This document shows, piece after piece, positions 23,441-35,670 of a stretch of DNA of 64,000 bases. The stretch comes from Megalonaias nervosa (taxonomy: Eukaryota; Mollusca; Bivalvia; Unionida; Unionidae). The position numbers and the translations under genes were made by a program. The stretch lies in NCBI GenBank assembly GCA_016617855.1, contig JAECUM010001756.1:1-64000 (forward strand). Direction: 5' to 3'. Below the pieces are notes generated by a model. It did not search any database. It was given only the letters and a program-made list of their open reading frames with translations, and was not told where the DNA came from. Each line of letters opens with the position of its first letter. Position 1 is the first letter of the stretch.

Positions 23441-23663
23441 ACCACTCAGAATGCGTCCCCTTCCTCCAACTCTCCACTTAGGGAGCAGAGGAACGGTCAT
23501 CAATAGTAAGCACCCGACACCCCCGGCTGGGTGTACTGGTTCTTACTCGCTTCACGCTCAGAAGGGGACGCTATATCTCCTCCTCATGGTTTTCGCTCTC
23601 GTCAGTTTTACCCGACGACCTGGCGCATCATACTATAGAAATGATCCCTAAGAGTATGATCTT
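23441..23663 (-). ncRNA. U3 (SNORD3-like): U3 small nucleolar RNA, diverged-unit copy
   Basis: Full 223-nt U3 with boxes A, B, C and D intact. It differs from the array copies at only two or three bases, seen at the 3' hairpin around 23,469-23,480 (one in the loop), although its flanks are strongly diverged. The PSE-like block is at the same distance from the start. Selection on the RNA, or gene conversion limited to the gene, explains the contrast. It is likely functional. Confidence 0.93.
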
Positions 23664-23704
23664 AACGTTTACTCTTTCATCACAAGCCTTTATCAAATAA
23701 TTTT

Positions 23705-23724
23705 CTGATTTTTCAAGGTGTTTC
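23705..23724 (-). promoter_or_regulatory. Putative PSE of diverged U3
   Basis: The 20-bp block is unchanged here and sits at exactly -42 to -61, while bases between it and the gene (23,664-23,700) are largely different from the array. This conservation is the main argument for the element. Confidence 0.78.
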
Positions 23725-23983
23725 CAAAGAAATAACAAAATATTTTATATATTATTAACTTATTCCTCCAAGAGGTAGTATTTTTTTACCAAGTTTTATG
23801 TTGACTTTTATATATCTAAAGTTTAGGATTCCTTATTTTTGTAGTCGCTTTAATCATATAATGAAAATTAACAATGCCAGATTATAGCATTTAATTACTT
23901 GCGAACTTAGGGGAAATAACTCTTAACCTGACAAATCGAGACTGGTTAAGCATTATTCTTCTTTTTTTAGTACTGGAACAAAC

Positions 23984-24024
23984 AGCGTTTCAATCTATAT
24001 CACGTGACTAGCAACACTGACAGT
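23984..24024 (-). promoter_or_regulatory. Candidate distal element of diverged U3
   Basis: CACGTGACTAGCAACACTGA is nearly the same as in the array. The CACGTG begins 338 bp from the U3 start here versus 332 bp in unit 1, in otherwise poorly alignable DNA. Confidence 0.55.
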
Positions 24025-24568
24025 TTATAAATGGCCGTGCTAATGGGACAGACGGGAGAACCACTTTAATGCATTTAACATCAGAGTGACAAATAGCCAT
24101 GGAGAGGGGTGTGTATGCACAAAGAAATCAGAAAGTATTCTGTTTGCTTTCTATACCCGATTGGTACATTTACAGAGTTGAAACCTGAGCCATTATGCCT
24201 AGAAAGTGCCCCTCGTTAAGATATTCAGCGTTGGGGGGTGGGTAGTACTAATATTAGTACCCCTACTCCTACCTCGTGGACGGGGTACTAACATGAGCCT
24301 ATGTGTGTCAATGGAGCAATTTTGAACATTTTCCTTGCATATAATGAAATAAATTGAGTAATCCTCTTATTTAATACCGGAATTATTGTAAATCATTGTA
24401 GAAATAGTTGTAATATCTCGTTTACCTTTCTTATCTGATATTTCCGTTTAGATCGTCCGCCATATTAGTTCAAATAATGACTACTTCCGTTTTCAGCCTT
24501 GTTTGTTTGTGTACCATATAAGGATATTGAGGCCTTATTTGGAAATGTAAACAGATGGTAGTAAAACT

Positions 24569-24766
24569 ATGGTACAGTTTAAGTTAGAAATTCTGTGCGT
24601 TAAAAGTAAATATGGTTTATTGGTGACTTTGAAATTCCACCAAGAAACCATTATTCGCCACTTGATTGATAATAAAGATGTATTTGTCCTGCTACCCACT
24701 GACTCTGCCTTTTCTCAACAAAAACTGGTTTCCACTATTAATGCAATTCAACAATTAATAACATAG
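24569..24766 (+). pseudogene. Possible RecQ-like helicase relic
   Basis: The open frame contains LKFHQETIIRHLIDNKDVFV followed by LLPTDSAF. This follows the pattern of helicase motifs 0 and I in RecQ-type proteins (L...Q...I..L...DV.V.LPTGSGKS). The Walker A loop is destroyed (DSAF in place of GSGK) and similarity ends soon after. If the resemblance is real, it is a small dead fragment. Confidence 0.35.
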
Positions 24767-25028
24767 CATAGAATATCCAAATATGGTAAGGCAAGCCTTA
24801 TTTAGAAAAGGGGTCATGGTGAGAGTCTTGCATTATCTGTCATGGCGGACATGGTGAGGTTAGTGTAACCATACCAATTTATTTTATCGTGTAAGGGTTT
24901 AATAAATTCATAATAAGCCAAACTTCTTTCACAACATGATTATACTTATGTAGTAGATTTCTACACTATTTGTTTTTCTAACGTTAGTAATGATTTTTTT
25001 TTGCTCCATTACATGATATGGGATCAGT

Positions 25029-25067
25029 TCGTAGCCTCAACCACAACAAATCAAGTTGAGGCTACGA
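25029..25067. repeat. Perfect 13-bp inverted repeat
   Basis: TCGTAGCCTCAAC (25,029-25,041) and GTTGAGGCTACGA (25,055-25,067) are perfect inverted copies around a 13-nt loop. A stable hairpin is expected. No T-tract or known RNA context identifies its role. Confidence 0.85.
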
Positions 25068-26247
25068 CATCATAGCTAGGGGTGGGAGCAATTTATATCT
25101 GTCAAGTCCCACGCATTGGAGTGTGACACACATGCATTTTTTGTTGTTTTTTTTTTTTACAGAAATCATGCGCATACATGCATCCTCAATTTTCTCATGC
25201 ATTCTTACAAAATGTAGGTCATTTATTTTCAACCTAATGATTTTGTGTTTTTCTAATTCTCTCAGGTAAATTTTTATATTTTTGCTATGGGATCCCTAAA
25301 GATAGACTGACTGTGACTTGACATGTACTTGGAGTTGGGTGAACCTCTCCCCCACTGACACCCCACCAGAGCTTTCTCCCTGGTCAGGGACCAGGGAGCT
25401 GCCATCCTCTGGATATCATCTCAGTCCAGACACTTAAGACAACTCTGCAAGGGGTTGGAGAAACGATAATGAAAGTACATTATTTATTCATGATAAAGAG
25501 GGAGAAATTTTTGACAACATTTGATGTGATAATTTAACTGTTACTTATCATTTGGCTGTAAGGCATACAAATTTGGTGTGTTGATGGTTAACCATACAGG
25601 TTTTAGGGCTAATTTATGATGGATAAGGGAGTGTATATCACACTGGTATTGGAAACTCCACAGAACTGCAGATATCACCCATCCCATGTTGTTGTGCAAA
25701 TGAGGTTCCCAGTGGTCAGTTGAGCTGTGAGATCAAAATGCATATCAGGGTTGAATTCATCTTAAGGCTATAAACCAAGTAGTGATTACCCAGGTCACAG
25801 GTTTGAGTTAGCTGTATCAGTGTTCCTTTGGAAAGTTTGTTCCTACCTTTCCTATTTTAAATTAAGATTTAATATTTTCCCCAGGTCCATCCTAGAACAT
25901 TCATTTGTGGGATTTGTGCTGATTTCAACAAAATTGCATCCGTAATTTAATGTAATGCATGACATTTATACATTATATTTTCAAATCCTGCTTTTATTTC
26001 TTCATTAAATCCATTCTATATTCAGACTCCTCAGACTCTGTGTTCAAATTGCTGGAAGTGGGGTGGGATGGGGTGGGATTTTTCCCTCTAAATTTTCAGT
26101 TTTGGAATAAAACCTCTTTGTTGCTGTCAGTACCAAGTACTAAAAGAAACAAGCTTCTGATATATTGGTTTTTCTTAATTTTATGATAGATAGAAACAAA
26201 GATAATGTCAGTTAACTTTGATTTTCAATTTTTAAGTGTCAAATTGA

Positions 26248-26249
<2 letters not shown>

Positions 26250-26341
<92 letters not shown>
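26250..26341. repeat. (AT)n microsatellite
   Basis: About 90 bp of uninterrupted AT dinucleotides. Confidence 0.97.
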
Positions 26342-26343
<2 letters not shown>

Positions 26344-26797
26344 GCTTAACAAATTTTGTAAAGAGTTATACGAAATTCCATGGTACAAATTCAAAATTCC
26401 TCTTTGACCTCTGATTTTTATAGAAATGTTGCTTTTGTGTTTAAATAAATTACACCAATGCTTCCTCCCATCAATTGCCAAAAAAAGAGACCATATTTTC
26501 TTATGTTAATGATGAAATTTAGGAGCAGTTTGATTTCTAAAATATATATGATACGTTCTATGGTCCATTCAACATATCCAGTTTGTGTTTTTACATTGCA
26601 GTAGGAACTTAATTTGCAAACCAATAGAGAATAGGTTATATTTCGTGAGGTAGGCAGGGAGTTTCTAGTTTCCTTATATATTGCTGTCAGATTAGGTAAA
26701 ACATGGTCTCCTTTAATTACTGGTCATCTGGTCTGAACACCCATTTCCAACCTGCCAACCCCAATGAAATTTCCTCCATAAAAGTCAGGCATTAAGT

Positions 26798-26981
26798 CAG
26801 GGGTGCACAACATACAGCAGTGGCCTGCCAACACATTTTGTATGGCCCACAGTCTGTGTCCTTACTTAATTGCATGTGTAGTTGTGCTTTTGTTAGAGAC
26901 ACTAAGTTTTCAAAGTGTGGCCTGCTTAGTTCCAATTTGGTCGATTCTGGCCCATATAAACAGTTGTATTGTGCACCACAG
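26798..26981. mobile_element. hAT-type MITE, 184 bp
   Basis: Ends CAGGGGTGCACAAC (left) and GTGCACCACAG (right) form imperfect inverted repeats of the hAT type. The flanking 8-mers CATTAAGT and TATTAAAT agree at six of eight positions, a decayed 8-bp target duplication as expected for hAT. The interior contains the usual TGGCCTGC and GGCCCAT segments. Confidence 0.85.
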
Positions 26982-27828
26982 TATTAAATGGTTAACCTGC
27001 TTTGCGCAGTCAAGAGCAAGGTGTTTCATAATTAAATAGTTAAAATGGTAACTCAAGTGTATCAACCATGCAAACGAAGAATTTGTTTCCCAAGAAAGGC
27101 GTTGTCTAGGTACATATATGCTGTTTGAATTTACATGTAAACATGCCCTATCTTGCTTATATTCACCAGTATAGTGTCAATCTGTTGATATAACTATAAA
27201 TCAACTAATTTCTCTGTTGTTATTTTAAGATTTTGAAGAAAGCCACAAACCTACTGAGAAATTTGTTGTTGGGGTATATACTAGAGTCAAATCATCATTT
27301 TTTATGGGAGGATGTGTAGATGACTGTACTAAATGTATTCATCAAAAAGTAGATCAATATGGAGTTAATTTTACCCCAGTTTACTTTATTTTATAAAATC
27401 TGACTGCATAATAATAGTTGGGGATCAAGATCACATCACATATTGTTTTGGCTATCAGACACTGCTCAATTCTGTTTGAAAAGTGGGTTGTCGTTATTGT
27501 AAGTAGGAAAAAAATACAAATATAGATAAAGCATTATGAAAGTGTGGAAAAGTCTACATAAATTCATTTAACCAAAATGCATCATGGTCTGAGAAAAATG
27601 AACAGACAGTCACAACATATATAGCAGACCTTTATTCAGTATCAATCAATTTGTACAATTTAAAATCAAACAAACTTAATACCACTGCTGTAGTTAGTCA
27701 ATCTGATCAAAAATCAGTAGTGCTGATTGATGTTTGAAATCAGAAATCAGTAGTGCTGATTGATGTTTTTGAAATGCATCAGTGAGAGTGACTGCCGTCT
27801 TACTGAAAAAAGTGTCATCATACCTTAG

Positions 27829-27939
27829 TGCCATTAACATTCATTGAACCTCCAGATATAACTGTCAAAAAATTATCGAAGGAGGAACCGAAATTGTACT
27901 TTCATGAGTGGTATTTATCTCAGGAGATTGCTCAATTCA
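27829..27939 (+). CDS. Candidate 5' exon of the unnamed gene
   Basis: Acceptor CATACCTTAG and donor GTAAAT enclose 111 nt (2 + 36 codons + 1) starting PLTFIEPPDITVKKLSKEEP and ending EIAQF. It leaves one base, which fits the two leading bases of the exon at 28,351 to make Arg. Phase and the charged composition speak for it; the weak pyrimidine tract and lack of a known homologue speak against. The frame stays open past the donor to 28,013. The upstream start of the gene was not found. Confidence 0.45.
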
Positions 27940-28350
27940 GTAAATGCAAATACAGTGGGGATATTCTGTCAGATATGCTCTCTATCAAGCAGGAGAATAT
28001 CATCTATCCTTAAACTATTTAACACAAAGTGTAGTACCTCCACACATGTCATCCCTGAGAAAGGCATTTTGTCCCATTTCCTCAGAATAATATAGCCAGT
28101 AATGTGTTAAAAATGCAATCAAAACCTATAAAAATAAACAAAAGCATCCAGATAGTGGCAGTTTGGGGTGGCAATTGTTATATGAATGATAAAATTAATT
28201 GTGACTACGTTCTTATTAATAATTCCCACCCTGCCCTATGTGCCTCTAAAGGAGCCACTCAGTTATCAAATAAGTCTATTGCCCCTGGATTGAATTACTT
28301 TAAGCTATCAAATATAGGCATGTAAATACAAAAAAATTCTTTATATTCAG

Positions 28351-28427
28351 GACGTCCAAAAAATCTTGAGGCTCTGACTGAAGAGGATGATGAAGGGGAA
28401 GAAGCTGAGGAGGAACAGAAAAAAGAA
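28351..28427 (+). CDS. Exon of unnamed acidic coiled-coil protein gene
   Basis: First well-supported exon of a plus-strand gene I do not recognise. The joined exons predict an acidic protein without signal peptide or membrane segment, with a coiled-coil centre. This exon follows acceptor TTATATTCAG and encodes RPKNLEALTEEDDEGEEAEE then EQKKE, very rich in Glu. Donor GTACTA is weak, but a stop follows 18 bases later, so splicing near here is required. It enters with two bases of a split codon and leaves in phase 0. Confidence 0.7.
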
Positions 28428-29718
28428 GTACTATTTGACTTTTAATTTTTATTTGATTGATAAATATATGCTTCGTGATAAGCTCCCAACACCACCACAT
28501 CCACACCCATACCACCACCATTTTAAAAAGTTTTGAAAAATATTTACCTATGATATCTTTGATGCATACTTAGCCTACCCCCTACTTGTTTGACAAGTTT
28601 ATCAAGCTGGTCCCCTTGGTCGTATAATGGGAGTAATGCTGTACATAATTTGAAAGTTGTCTTGCTTTTAAAAAGACTATTAAGATCAATACTTAATCTG
28701 TTAAATTACTAACAAATTAATTACAGTTACTCACTTTTTGGTCTGAGTTATTTATTAATTACAATGCCCTTTAAAAATATACATTTATTTGTTATGAGTT
28801 TTGATAATATTTCTGTAAGAAATGACAACTATAGCACAGTTTGTGTATTACTTTTTCAAAGTAATACCTACATGCATGCCACTGGAAGTGTTTTACATTT
28901 TGAAGACAAATACACATAAGCAAACTTCCAGTTCAGCATTGCTTATTGCTTCAACATCCCACTCAAATGCTGTTTCTTTTTAATGATAAAGTTATAATTC
29001 CAGTGTAGGTTCTATGTATGTTTTCATGAAAATTTAGTGCTATAAGTAATTACAAAACCTCAGTTACAAATTATTTTTTACTATAATTAATTAAATTTTA
29101 ATTACATTTATCAGAATAATTTCTGATTACCAATTAGTACTGATTAAAAATGCCACGGGTCTACATGTCAACAAACAGAATATTGGTTTTAGTAGTATTA
29201 ATGATCAGTGACATAAAAGAAGTTCATTGGTTTATTCCACTGTCAATTTCTCATGTCCTCCACTGTCAATTTCTCATGTCCTCATTTTTCCTGTTGATAA
29301 GAAACATTAACAGGATAAATCAACATACAGAAAGTGTGCAAGAAAAATAGTATATAGACAACCACTAGGAGAAGAGTAGAGTAAAGCTTGTTGATATATT
29401 AGTATTTTTCCGTAATACAGTGTACTTGGTTTACAAATAGTTGCTATAAATACCATTAAATTTTTCCTAATATTTTTCACAAGATTTTGCAATTTAGAGT
29501 TGCAATTATGTACGACTGAGTAAATGAAAATAGGAAAGCTATTCAGAGGGTAATACCAGTCTTTGGGGATGCCAGTTTTCTACCATGGATTGGGGGTACC
29601 AGTCTCAGGGGATTCCAGTCTTGTATTTGAGGATTTAAGGAATCTTAATGTTAGTTGTATCATTGCAAATTGAATTTTGCCAATGCATCATTTGCAATAA
29701 AAAATTTTGATTATACAG

Positions 29719-29868
29719 CAGCAGACAGAGGATACCAGTGATGAGAGCAGTTCTGAGTCTGATGATGAGCCAGATGCTGGGATTAAAAAAGGAGAACCCA
29801 ATAAGTTTGACATCTTGTGTGATGGTGTAGTGAATTCTATTGCCCTTGTTCATACAGCCCTAGAAGAG
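29719..29868 (+). CDS. Exon: acidic Ser-rich stretch and conserved helix
   Basis: 150 nt, phase 0 to 0. Acceptor TTATACAG is followed by CAGCAG, a tandem acceptor that could remove one or two Gln. Donor GAG-GTAATA. It encodes QQTEDTSDESSSESDDEPDA, a casein-kinase-like Ser/Asp stretch, then KFDILCDGVVNSIALVHTAL-EE, which looks like an amphipathic helix. Confidence 0.85.
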
Positions 29869-29925
29869 GTAATATGTTTGATAAATTATTCACATTCTTT
29901 ATTGTTATAACATTGTGTCTTAAGA

Positions 29926-30144
29926 ACCATATATACTCACTTATAAGCTGAGCTAACTGGCAGACTGCACAGACTCAGATTTGCCATTGCATAATGTGCC
30001 AGCAGATCTGAGTCTGTGCTGTTTGTTAGGTGTAATCTGTAGAACCAACAATATAGTCCCTTATCTGCTGGTATATTACGTGGTGGCAGATCAGGGGCTG
30101 TGTATTTGCACTTTAACCCAACTTATAAGCAAGTATGTTTGGTA
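29926..30144. mobile_element. MITE family M1, copy a
   Basis: A ~219-bp element with ends ACCATATATACTCACTTATAAG and its inverse CTTATAAGCAAGTATGTTTGGT. The interior has paired CAGATC-TG-GTCTGTGC segments that are themselves inverted. TTAA occurs close to both ends, hinting at a TTAA target. It shares ends and interior with five more copies in this gene. Confidence 0.85.
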
Positions 30145-30448
30145 ATTAATGTGATACTGTGATATAACACATAATAAAGCCAAAATAGCAACAATCTTAT
30201 ATAATCCAAAGTCTTTGCAATTATGTGATAAAATACAATCTCATATTCATGATAATTAGCAAAGCTTTTGCATTGGCTAACAGATGAGCTGAAATGACCA
30301 GTTACTAATTTAATATGTTGATGCATTTATTCTGATATTTGTTTTTTCTTTATTGTTCAGTGATTATTCAAATACTCTCCAGTAAAAGAAGAAAGCTTGG
30401 TTCGTAATCTCTAACTTATTTAAGTTTTGTATCTAATTGAATACTTAT

Positions 30449-30720
30449 GATTGCTCCAGGCTCTTTACTGTTTCAGTGTTACACCTGGCCCTCACACCAT
30501 GTGATTGTGCAAGGCTTTTTACTGTTTCAGTGTTACACCTGGCCCTTACCCCATGTGATTGTCCTAGGCTCTTTACTGTTTTGGTGTTACACCTGGCCCT
30601 CAAACCATGTGATTGCCACAGGCTCTTTGCTGTTTTAGTGTTACACCTGACCCTCACACCATGTGATTGCCCAAGGCTCTTTACTGTTCTAGTGTTACAT
30701 CATGCCCGCACACCATGTAA
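30449..30720. repeat. 54-bp minisatellite
   Basis: Five copies around GGCTCTTTACTGTTTCAGTG and TTACACCTGGCCCTCACACC, exact spacing 54 bp. A decayed sixth lies at about 30,765-30,850. The length divisible by three leaves long open frames on both strands that are not genes. Confidence 0.95.
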
Positions 30721-31493
30721 TATTTCTTCATGAGATAATGTGTTAGCTAATCAGGCACCCACACCATGTGATTGCTCTATGGTCTTTAATGTTTCAATGT
30801 TACATCTGGCCATCACACTATGCAATGCCCCAGACTTTTTACTTTTCCACCATGAAATATATCTTAGGTGTGGTAATGTGTTAGCTCACGAAAGATTTTT
30901 AAAGCAAAATGTTTGTAGCCTAGACCATAATGACAAAAAAGAAAATAATACAACCAACAAACTAAGTTTTATTAAAATCTGGGTATGTTATGAAGAGCTA
31001 GCTATTTAAATGTGATGATTTTCAAGATCTTAATTAAGTTTTATTTTTTTTTCAAGGTCTTAATCTGCTTTTGATAAAAAAAAAATGTTTTTCCTAATTG
31101 TAAGAGTTGCATAAAATATTGTAGATGAAAACTTGGTACATTGTAGTTTTCTAAAGGCTTTTAAAACATACATAGTTTTTGGAAAGAAAAAAAGTCATGA
31201 AAGGATATGACTAAACCTGAATCAGCAGGAAATATAGAATGGAAAATTACACATTTTCCAGAATGTATAATAATGGAATATGTCAATATTTTCTGATTTA
31301 TTGCAATTAATAACATATTCTTTCAGTGTAATGTTTAATGAATTTTGTCAGTGTCCAATGATTATGCTTATTTACACTAAAATATTTTTGGGTTATTGCC
31401 ATTAGAAATTTGGAAACCCTGCTTATTAAATATAAAATTTACGAAGTCCATGAAATAATACAGATCACTTCTTTTTTCAAGCATCTATTGGTT

Positions 31494-31496
<3 letters not shown>

Positions 31497-31537
<41 letters not shown>
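31497..31537. repeat. (AAT)n microsatellite
   Basis: About 13 perfect trinucleotide repeats. Confidence 0.95.
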
Positions 31538-33329
31538 AGTGTGATGCTGCTATTGTATGGTAGTTGGGGTCCATAAAACTTGATCATATTATAGATCAAG
31601 CTGTGTTATAACCACCCAAGTAATTTAGCTGATGAAAATGATGCATGTACCCAAAAAAGATGGTGGGGGATAGGGTGGGGGGTAATAAAACTGGGTGCAA
31701 AAATACATGCTTTAGATTAAATGAAGACAAAACTAGTCTGAAATACATTTGTATATTGATTAGTTGCATTTGTGTAGTACAGTCCATAATACCTTAAGTA
31801 CATGTATGTGAAAAATCCAGGAATTTGAGTGTAGATCATATGTTATAAAATTCATGTATCAGTCACATCCCATTAGAAAACACAAATAACACATATGTAA
31901 AAAGTGATAGTCTTCAACTGATCTATACCATTGTCAGCAAACAAGTGTCACTAAACAATTTACTGTAATGTTGCCAGTAGCACCTAGCAATAGTTGTTTA
32001 CATGCTACATGGACATGTACTTAAACTGGCCTAGATTTTGGTCAGCTGGACACACCTATTATCTTGCTGAGGCTACCCAGGGGATTAGGCCATTCATAGG
32101 GAAATGAAAATATGTGAAAAAATGAAAAAGTAACTTGACAGTAAGATATCTAATGTTTCAATAGATTGGAAATTTTAATTTGTTTACATGCAATCATTGG
32201 TAGCAATCAAAAGTATAAACATTGTTCTTGAAAAAAGGAAACTTTCACAGCACAATAAACATCTTCCCTTAACTTTGGAAAATGCAACAATCCATCAGAT
32301 TCCATTGCATTTATGTAAGTTTTATGCTGACTTTCTTTGATGAAAGGTGCTTTATTTTCATTGAAGATTGTAGTCAGCTTGCTTTGATGAAAGGTGCATG
32401 TGTTATTGAAGTCACAGCTAGAACAACTTTGGAGGACCAAACAAATGCCCATTTGCTATTCTGGTGGCAACATCAAATAATTGTAGAACATTGACTGAGA
32501 CTGAATTTATTTTTCATTTGCTTAGTATATATACAGAATAATTGGTGCTTCAAAGGTCATCAGTTTTCTTTGAAGTTTCTGCAAAACTATATTTTCTGAG
32601 CACATTAAAAAAATATAGCCACTGTTTGGTCATTTGTAGTCCATCCTGTTCTCACATTCAAGGTTGGTCAATTGTAGCTAGTCTGGTAGCATGACTTTTT
32701 GGGTGTTATTGCAGCATACAATACTCAGGCCTGTCAGCATAAGTGAATTATGATATAACAATGCATTGTTAAAATGGTTTGTCAATATGAGTAAAGGATT
32801 TGTTTATGTAATAATAGATAGATTCCAGTGCATTTTATATCCAAGTTTGGTGCATTTGAATTTCTCCACTCCAAACCCAAGATTGTATACACAAGTTTAA
32901 ACAGCCAACAATGTTTTTGCAAAAAAAAGAAATTGCCAGATGGTTTATTTTGTTGCCAATAAGGAAAACAAAATTACAATTTGTGACATTGGTGAAGCAA
33001 AGCTTGATCCCGGAATAAACATTTTAAACCTTATTTTTCATACTTTTAAGAAGAAAAGAATATTTTTTCATGTACGAGAATTGTGTATAACATTCAAGGA
33101 GCCATGCCAAGACTGTGTTATATCCAGATTTGTGTTATAACAGACTGTGTTATAGCAGCTTCACATTGTAATAATATATAATATTAAAATTGAATGATAA
33201 AGTTCAAATCTAAGGAACACGCATGTAAAGCCCTCAATCGATGTGACTGTGGCACGCAAATATTCAAACAACAAACAAAATAATTGAAAATATGCATCCA
33301 ACACAAGCAAAAGAGTTTGCTTTAGTGTG

Positions 33330-33500
33330 TTACTGAACAGTAACACAGCAAGGGTACATAGTACTGAGGCATTGTGGAGTAAAGTGACTTGCCTAGGGAC
33401 AAACCATGGTAGCTGACCTGGGCAAATCTGGTGGTAGGAATTTTTAACCTGCACCTTCTGGTAGTACATCTGGCATGCCAAGCTCCAAGTCACCATGATA
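33330..33500 (-). mobile_element. Decayed SINE family B
   Basis: Contains GACTTGCCTAGGGACA and AACCTGCACCTTCTGG, which correspond to parts of the better preserved copy at 36,270-36,470. The B-box counterpart is eroded. Confidence 0.45.
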
Positions 33501-34157
33501 CTTGCACAAGCAACAACAAAACAAAATCTTCTAAATGAAATTGATCAAAATTACCATGAGGCAATATTAGACTGGACATCAGAGTGGCAGTTGCTGATAA
33601 TATCATAATAATCATAGCAAAAATGAAATGTTGTGCCCATTCCTTATCTGTTACAAAGAATATCATGTCTATACCAATCGACAGATCATCAAGCTCCAGG
33701 ACTCTGCCACCATTTGTCAGTTAATCATTGCATATTTAAGAAACAAAACAATGAATTGAAATTAGGTTTTCTATTTCAGTGGATAAATACCAATTTTTAA
33801 TGTTGCTGGTTGTAATAATTTAACAGTACACTTGTATGAATTCATTATTAAAAGAAAAACAGAAAAATAAACAAAAGTTGGCTTTATCACATTGGTTGCA
33901 CTAATTTGACCTGGTAATACTACAAAGGAGCATCTCAATCAACCATTCTTTGTGATAATGTTGCAATGTCATGTCACACAGATCATTACTGCTGGTGACA
34001 TGTACTTCCATACAAGGCATCAGTTTTTTATGACAAATGACTCTTTTTCTCTTTGTGTCAGAGAGATTAAATAAATTTATGTAAGAATAAATTTTAGAGG
34101 CTGTCTGATCAAACTTTGGTAACTCCAGTACATTTTAAATTCATTATTACATTTCAG

Positions 34158-34249
34158 TTACTGGAGATGAAAGATGAACTCCTCAGGCACAGTCTTCCCC
34201 CCACAATGTTGATAAAACTTGCCACAATCTCAGGAAAACTGTTCAGAAG
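34158..34249 (+). CDS. Exon: helical segment
   Basis: 92 nt, phase 0 in, two bases left over. Acceptor ATTTCAG, donor GTGAGG. It encodes LLEMKDELLRHSLPPTMLIK then LATISGKLFR, continuing the helix of the previous exon; LPP marks a break. Confidence 0.9.
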
Positions 34250-34270
34250 GTGAGGCAATGGAATCATCAT

Positions 34271-34473
34271 GTACTGTATATGCTTACAGATGCATCTATG
34301 ACTGCATAGACCCAGATCTGATGTTACATAATGTGCTGACAGATCTGAGTTTATGCAGTTTGTTAGGAATAATCAGTAGAACAAACAAAATAAAACCTGT
34401 GCAAAAGCAGATCAGGTTCTACCAGTTATGTTGTTTACAGTTGGACCTGACTCATAATCAAGTATATATGGTA
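34271..34473. mobile_element. MITE family M1, copy b
   Basis: Contains AGACCCAGATCTGATGTTAC, GCAGTTTGTTAGGAATAATC and the right end AAGTATATATGGTA. It lies only ~20 bp after an exon of the gene. The left end is more decayed. Confidence 0.8.
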
Positions 34474-34794
34474 AATACTGTATTGTATGTAATTTTTCAT
34501 ACACTATAATTTGTTTGTTCATCATAAATCCATAAAATATTATAATTAAATTTTTGTACTTTAATTTTTTTGTACAGAAATGTTTTTTGTAGTAAAACTA
34601 TGGAAATTTTGGTACTTGAGTTGAAATTTCAATTATTTGCTCATTATCTGTTACTGTTGGTACATTATTGGTAATAAAATGTGTTAAAAATATTACAGAT
34701 TAAACAGTAGATTTTTTGTGTTAAGTATTCATTACATTTGATGGTGATCATTTGCATTCAAAGGAAAAGTAGAAATTTTTAAGTTGTGATATAA

Positions 34795-35066
34795 ATGTCA
34801 TATGGAATGAACACACACATAAATCCTGTATTGATAGTATATGCAAGTGTCATATGGAATGAATTCTCACATAAATCCTGTACTGATAGTATATACAAGT
34901 GTCATATGGAATGAACATGCACATAAATCCTGTATTGATAGTATATAGGATGAACACTCACATAAATCCTGTATTGATAGTATATAGAAGTGTCATATGG
35001 AATGAACACTAACATAAATCCTGTATTGATAGTATATAGAATGAACACTTACATAAATGCTGTATT

Positions 35067-35141
<75 letters not shown>

Positions 35142-35670
35142 GTAATATGCAATGAACATTCACATAAACCCTGTATTGATAATATATACAAGTGTCATAT
35201 GGAATGAACTTTTGCCTAAATCTTGTATTGATAGTATATACAAGTGTAATATGCAATGAACACTCAAATAAATCCTGTTTTGATAGCTTTTATATAAGTA
35301 TAATAGGCAATGAACACTCACATAAATCCTGTATTGATAGTATATTCAAGTGTAATATGCAATGCACACTCACATAAATCCTGTATTGATAGTATATTCA
35401 AGTGTCATATGGAATGAACTCTTGCCTAAATCCTGTATTGATGGAATGAACACTTACATAAATCCTGTATTGATAGTATATACAAGTGTCATATGGAATG
35501 AATACTCAGATAAATCCTGTGTTGGTCATACATAGAAGTGTCATATGAAATGGACACTCACATAAATCCTGTATTGATGGAATGAACACTCATATAAATC
35601 CTGTATTGATGGAATGAACACTAACATTAATCCAGTATTGATAGTACAGTATATAGAAGTGTCATATGGA
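34795..35670. repeat. 52-bp minisatellite with AT tract
   Basis: About 16 copies around GTGTCATATGGAATGAACAC and CATAAATCCTGTATTGATAG. Spacing is 52 bp where complete; several copies lack part of the unit. A (AT)n tract at about 35,073-35,139 interrupts the array and looks like expansion of the ATATA at the unit edge. Confidence 0.93.

Larger units (their letters stand above)
20340..24060. repeat. Diverged sixth U3 unit
   Basis: Blocks collinear with the array unit occur here at much lower identity. 20,345-20,395 and 20,855-21,430 match the retrotransposon part. 22,980-23,150 matches the DNA just downstream of U3. 23,441-23,663 is U3, 23,700-23,725 its proximal element, and 23,984-24,024 the distal block. 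Between them lie sequences the array units lack, including about 390 bp at 20,484-20,865, a stretch rich in poly-C and poly-A, and a MITE. It is an older, unhomogenised relative of the array unit. Confidence 0.85.
24060..27828. other. Intergenic or 5' intron DNA
   Basis: AT-rich stretch between the U3 locus and the first candidate exon. Apart from the helicase-like relic, hairpin, MITE and AT tract listed separately, no exon with compatible phase was found. Confidence 0.5.
31020..34157. other. Intron sequence
   Basis: AT-rich intron with the AAT tract and a decayed SINE-like stretch (33,330-33,500). The short open frames have no splice support. Confidence 0.6.

Noticed and set aside
24841..24852. 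Possible first exon ATGGCGGACATG before GTGAGG
   Set aside because: Good start context and donor, but it ends in phase 0 and no following exon in phase 0 was found.
25879..25945. Possible exon VHPRTFICGICADFNKIAS
   Set aside because: Bounded by CAG and GTAATT, but phase 0 at its end does not fit the next exons and the peptide is not recognisable.
27232..27397. Possible exon starting DFEESHKPTEKF
   Set aside because: No end phase fits the candidate exon at 27,829 or the exon at 28,351; the frame remains open past the only donor.
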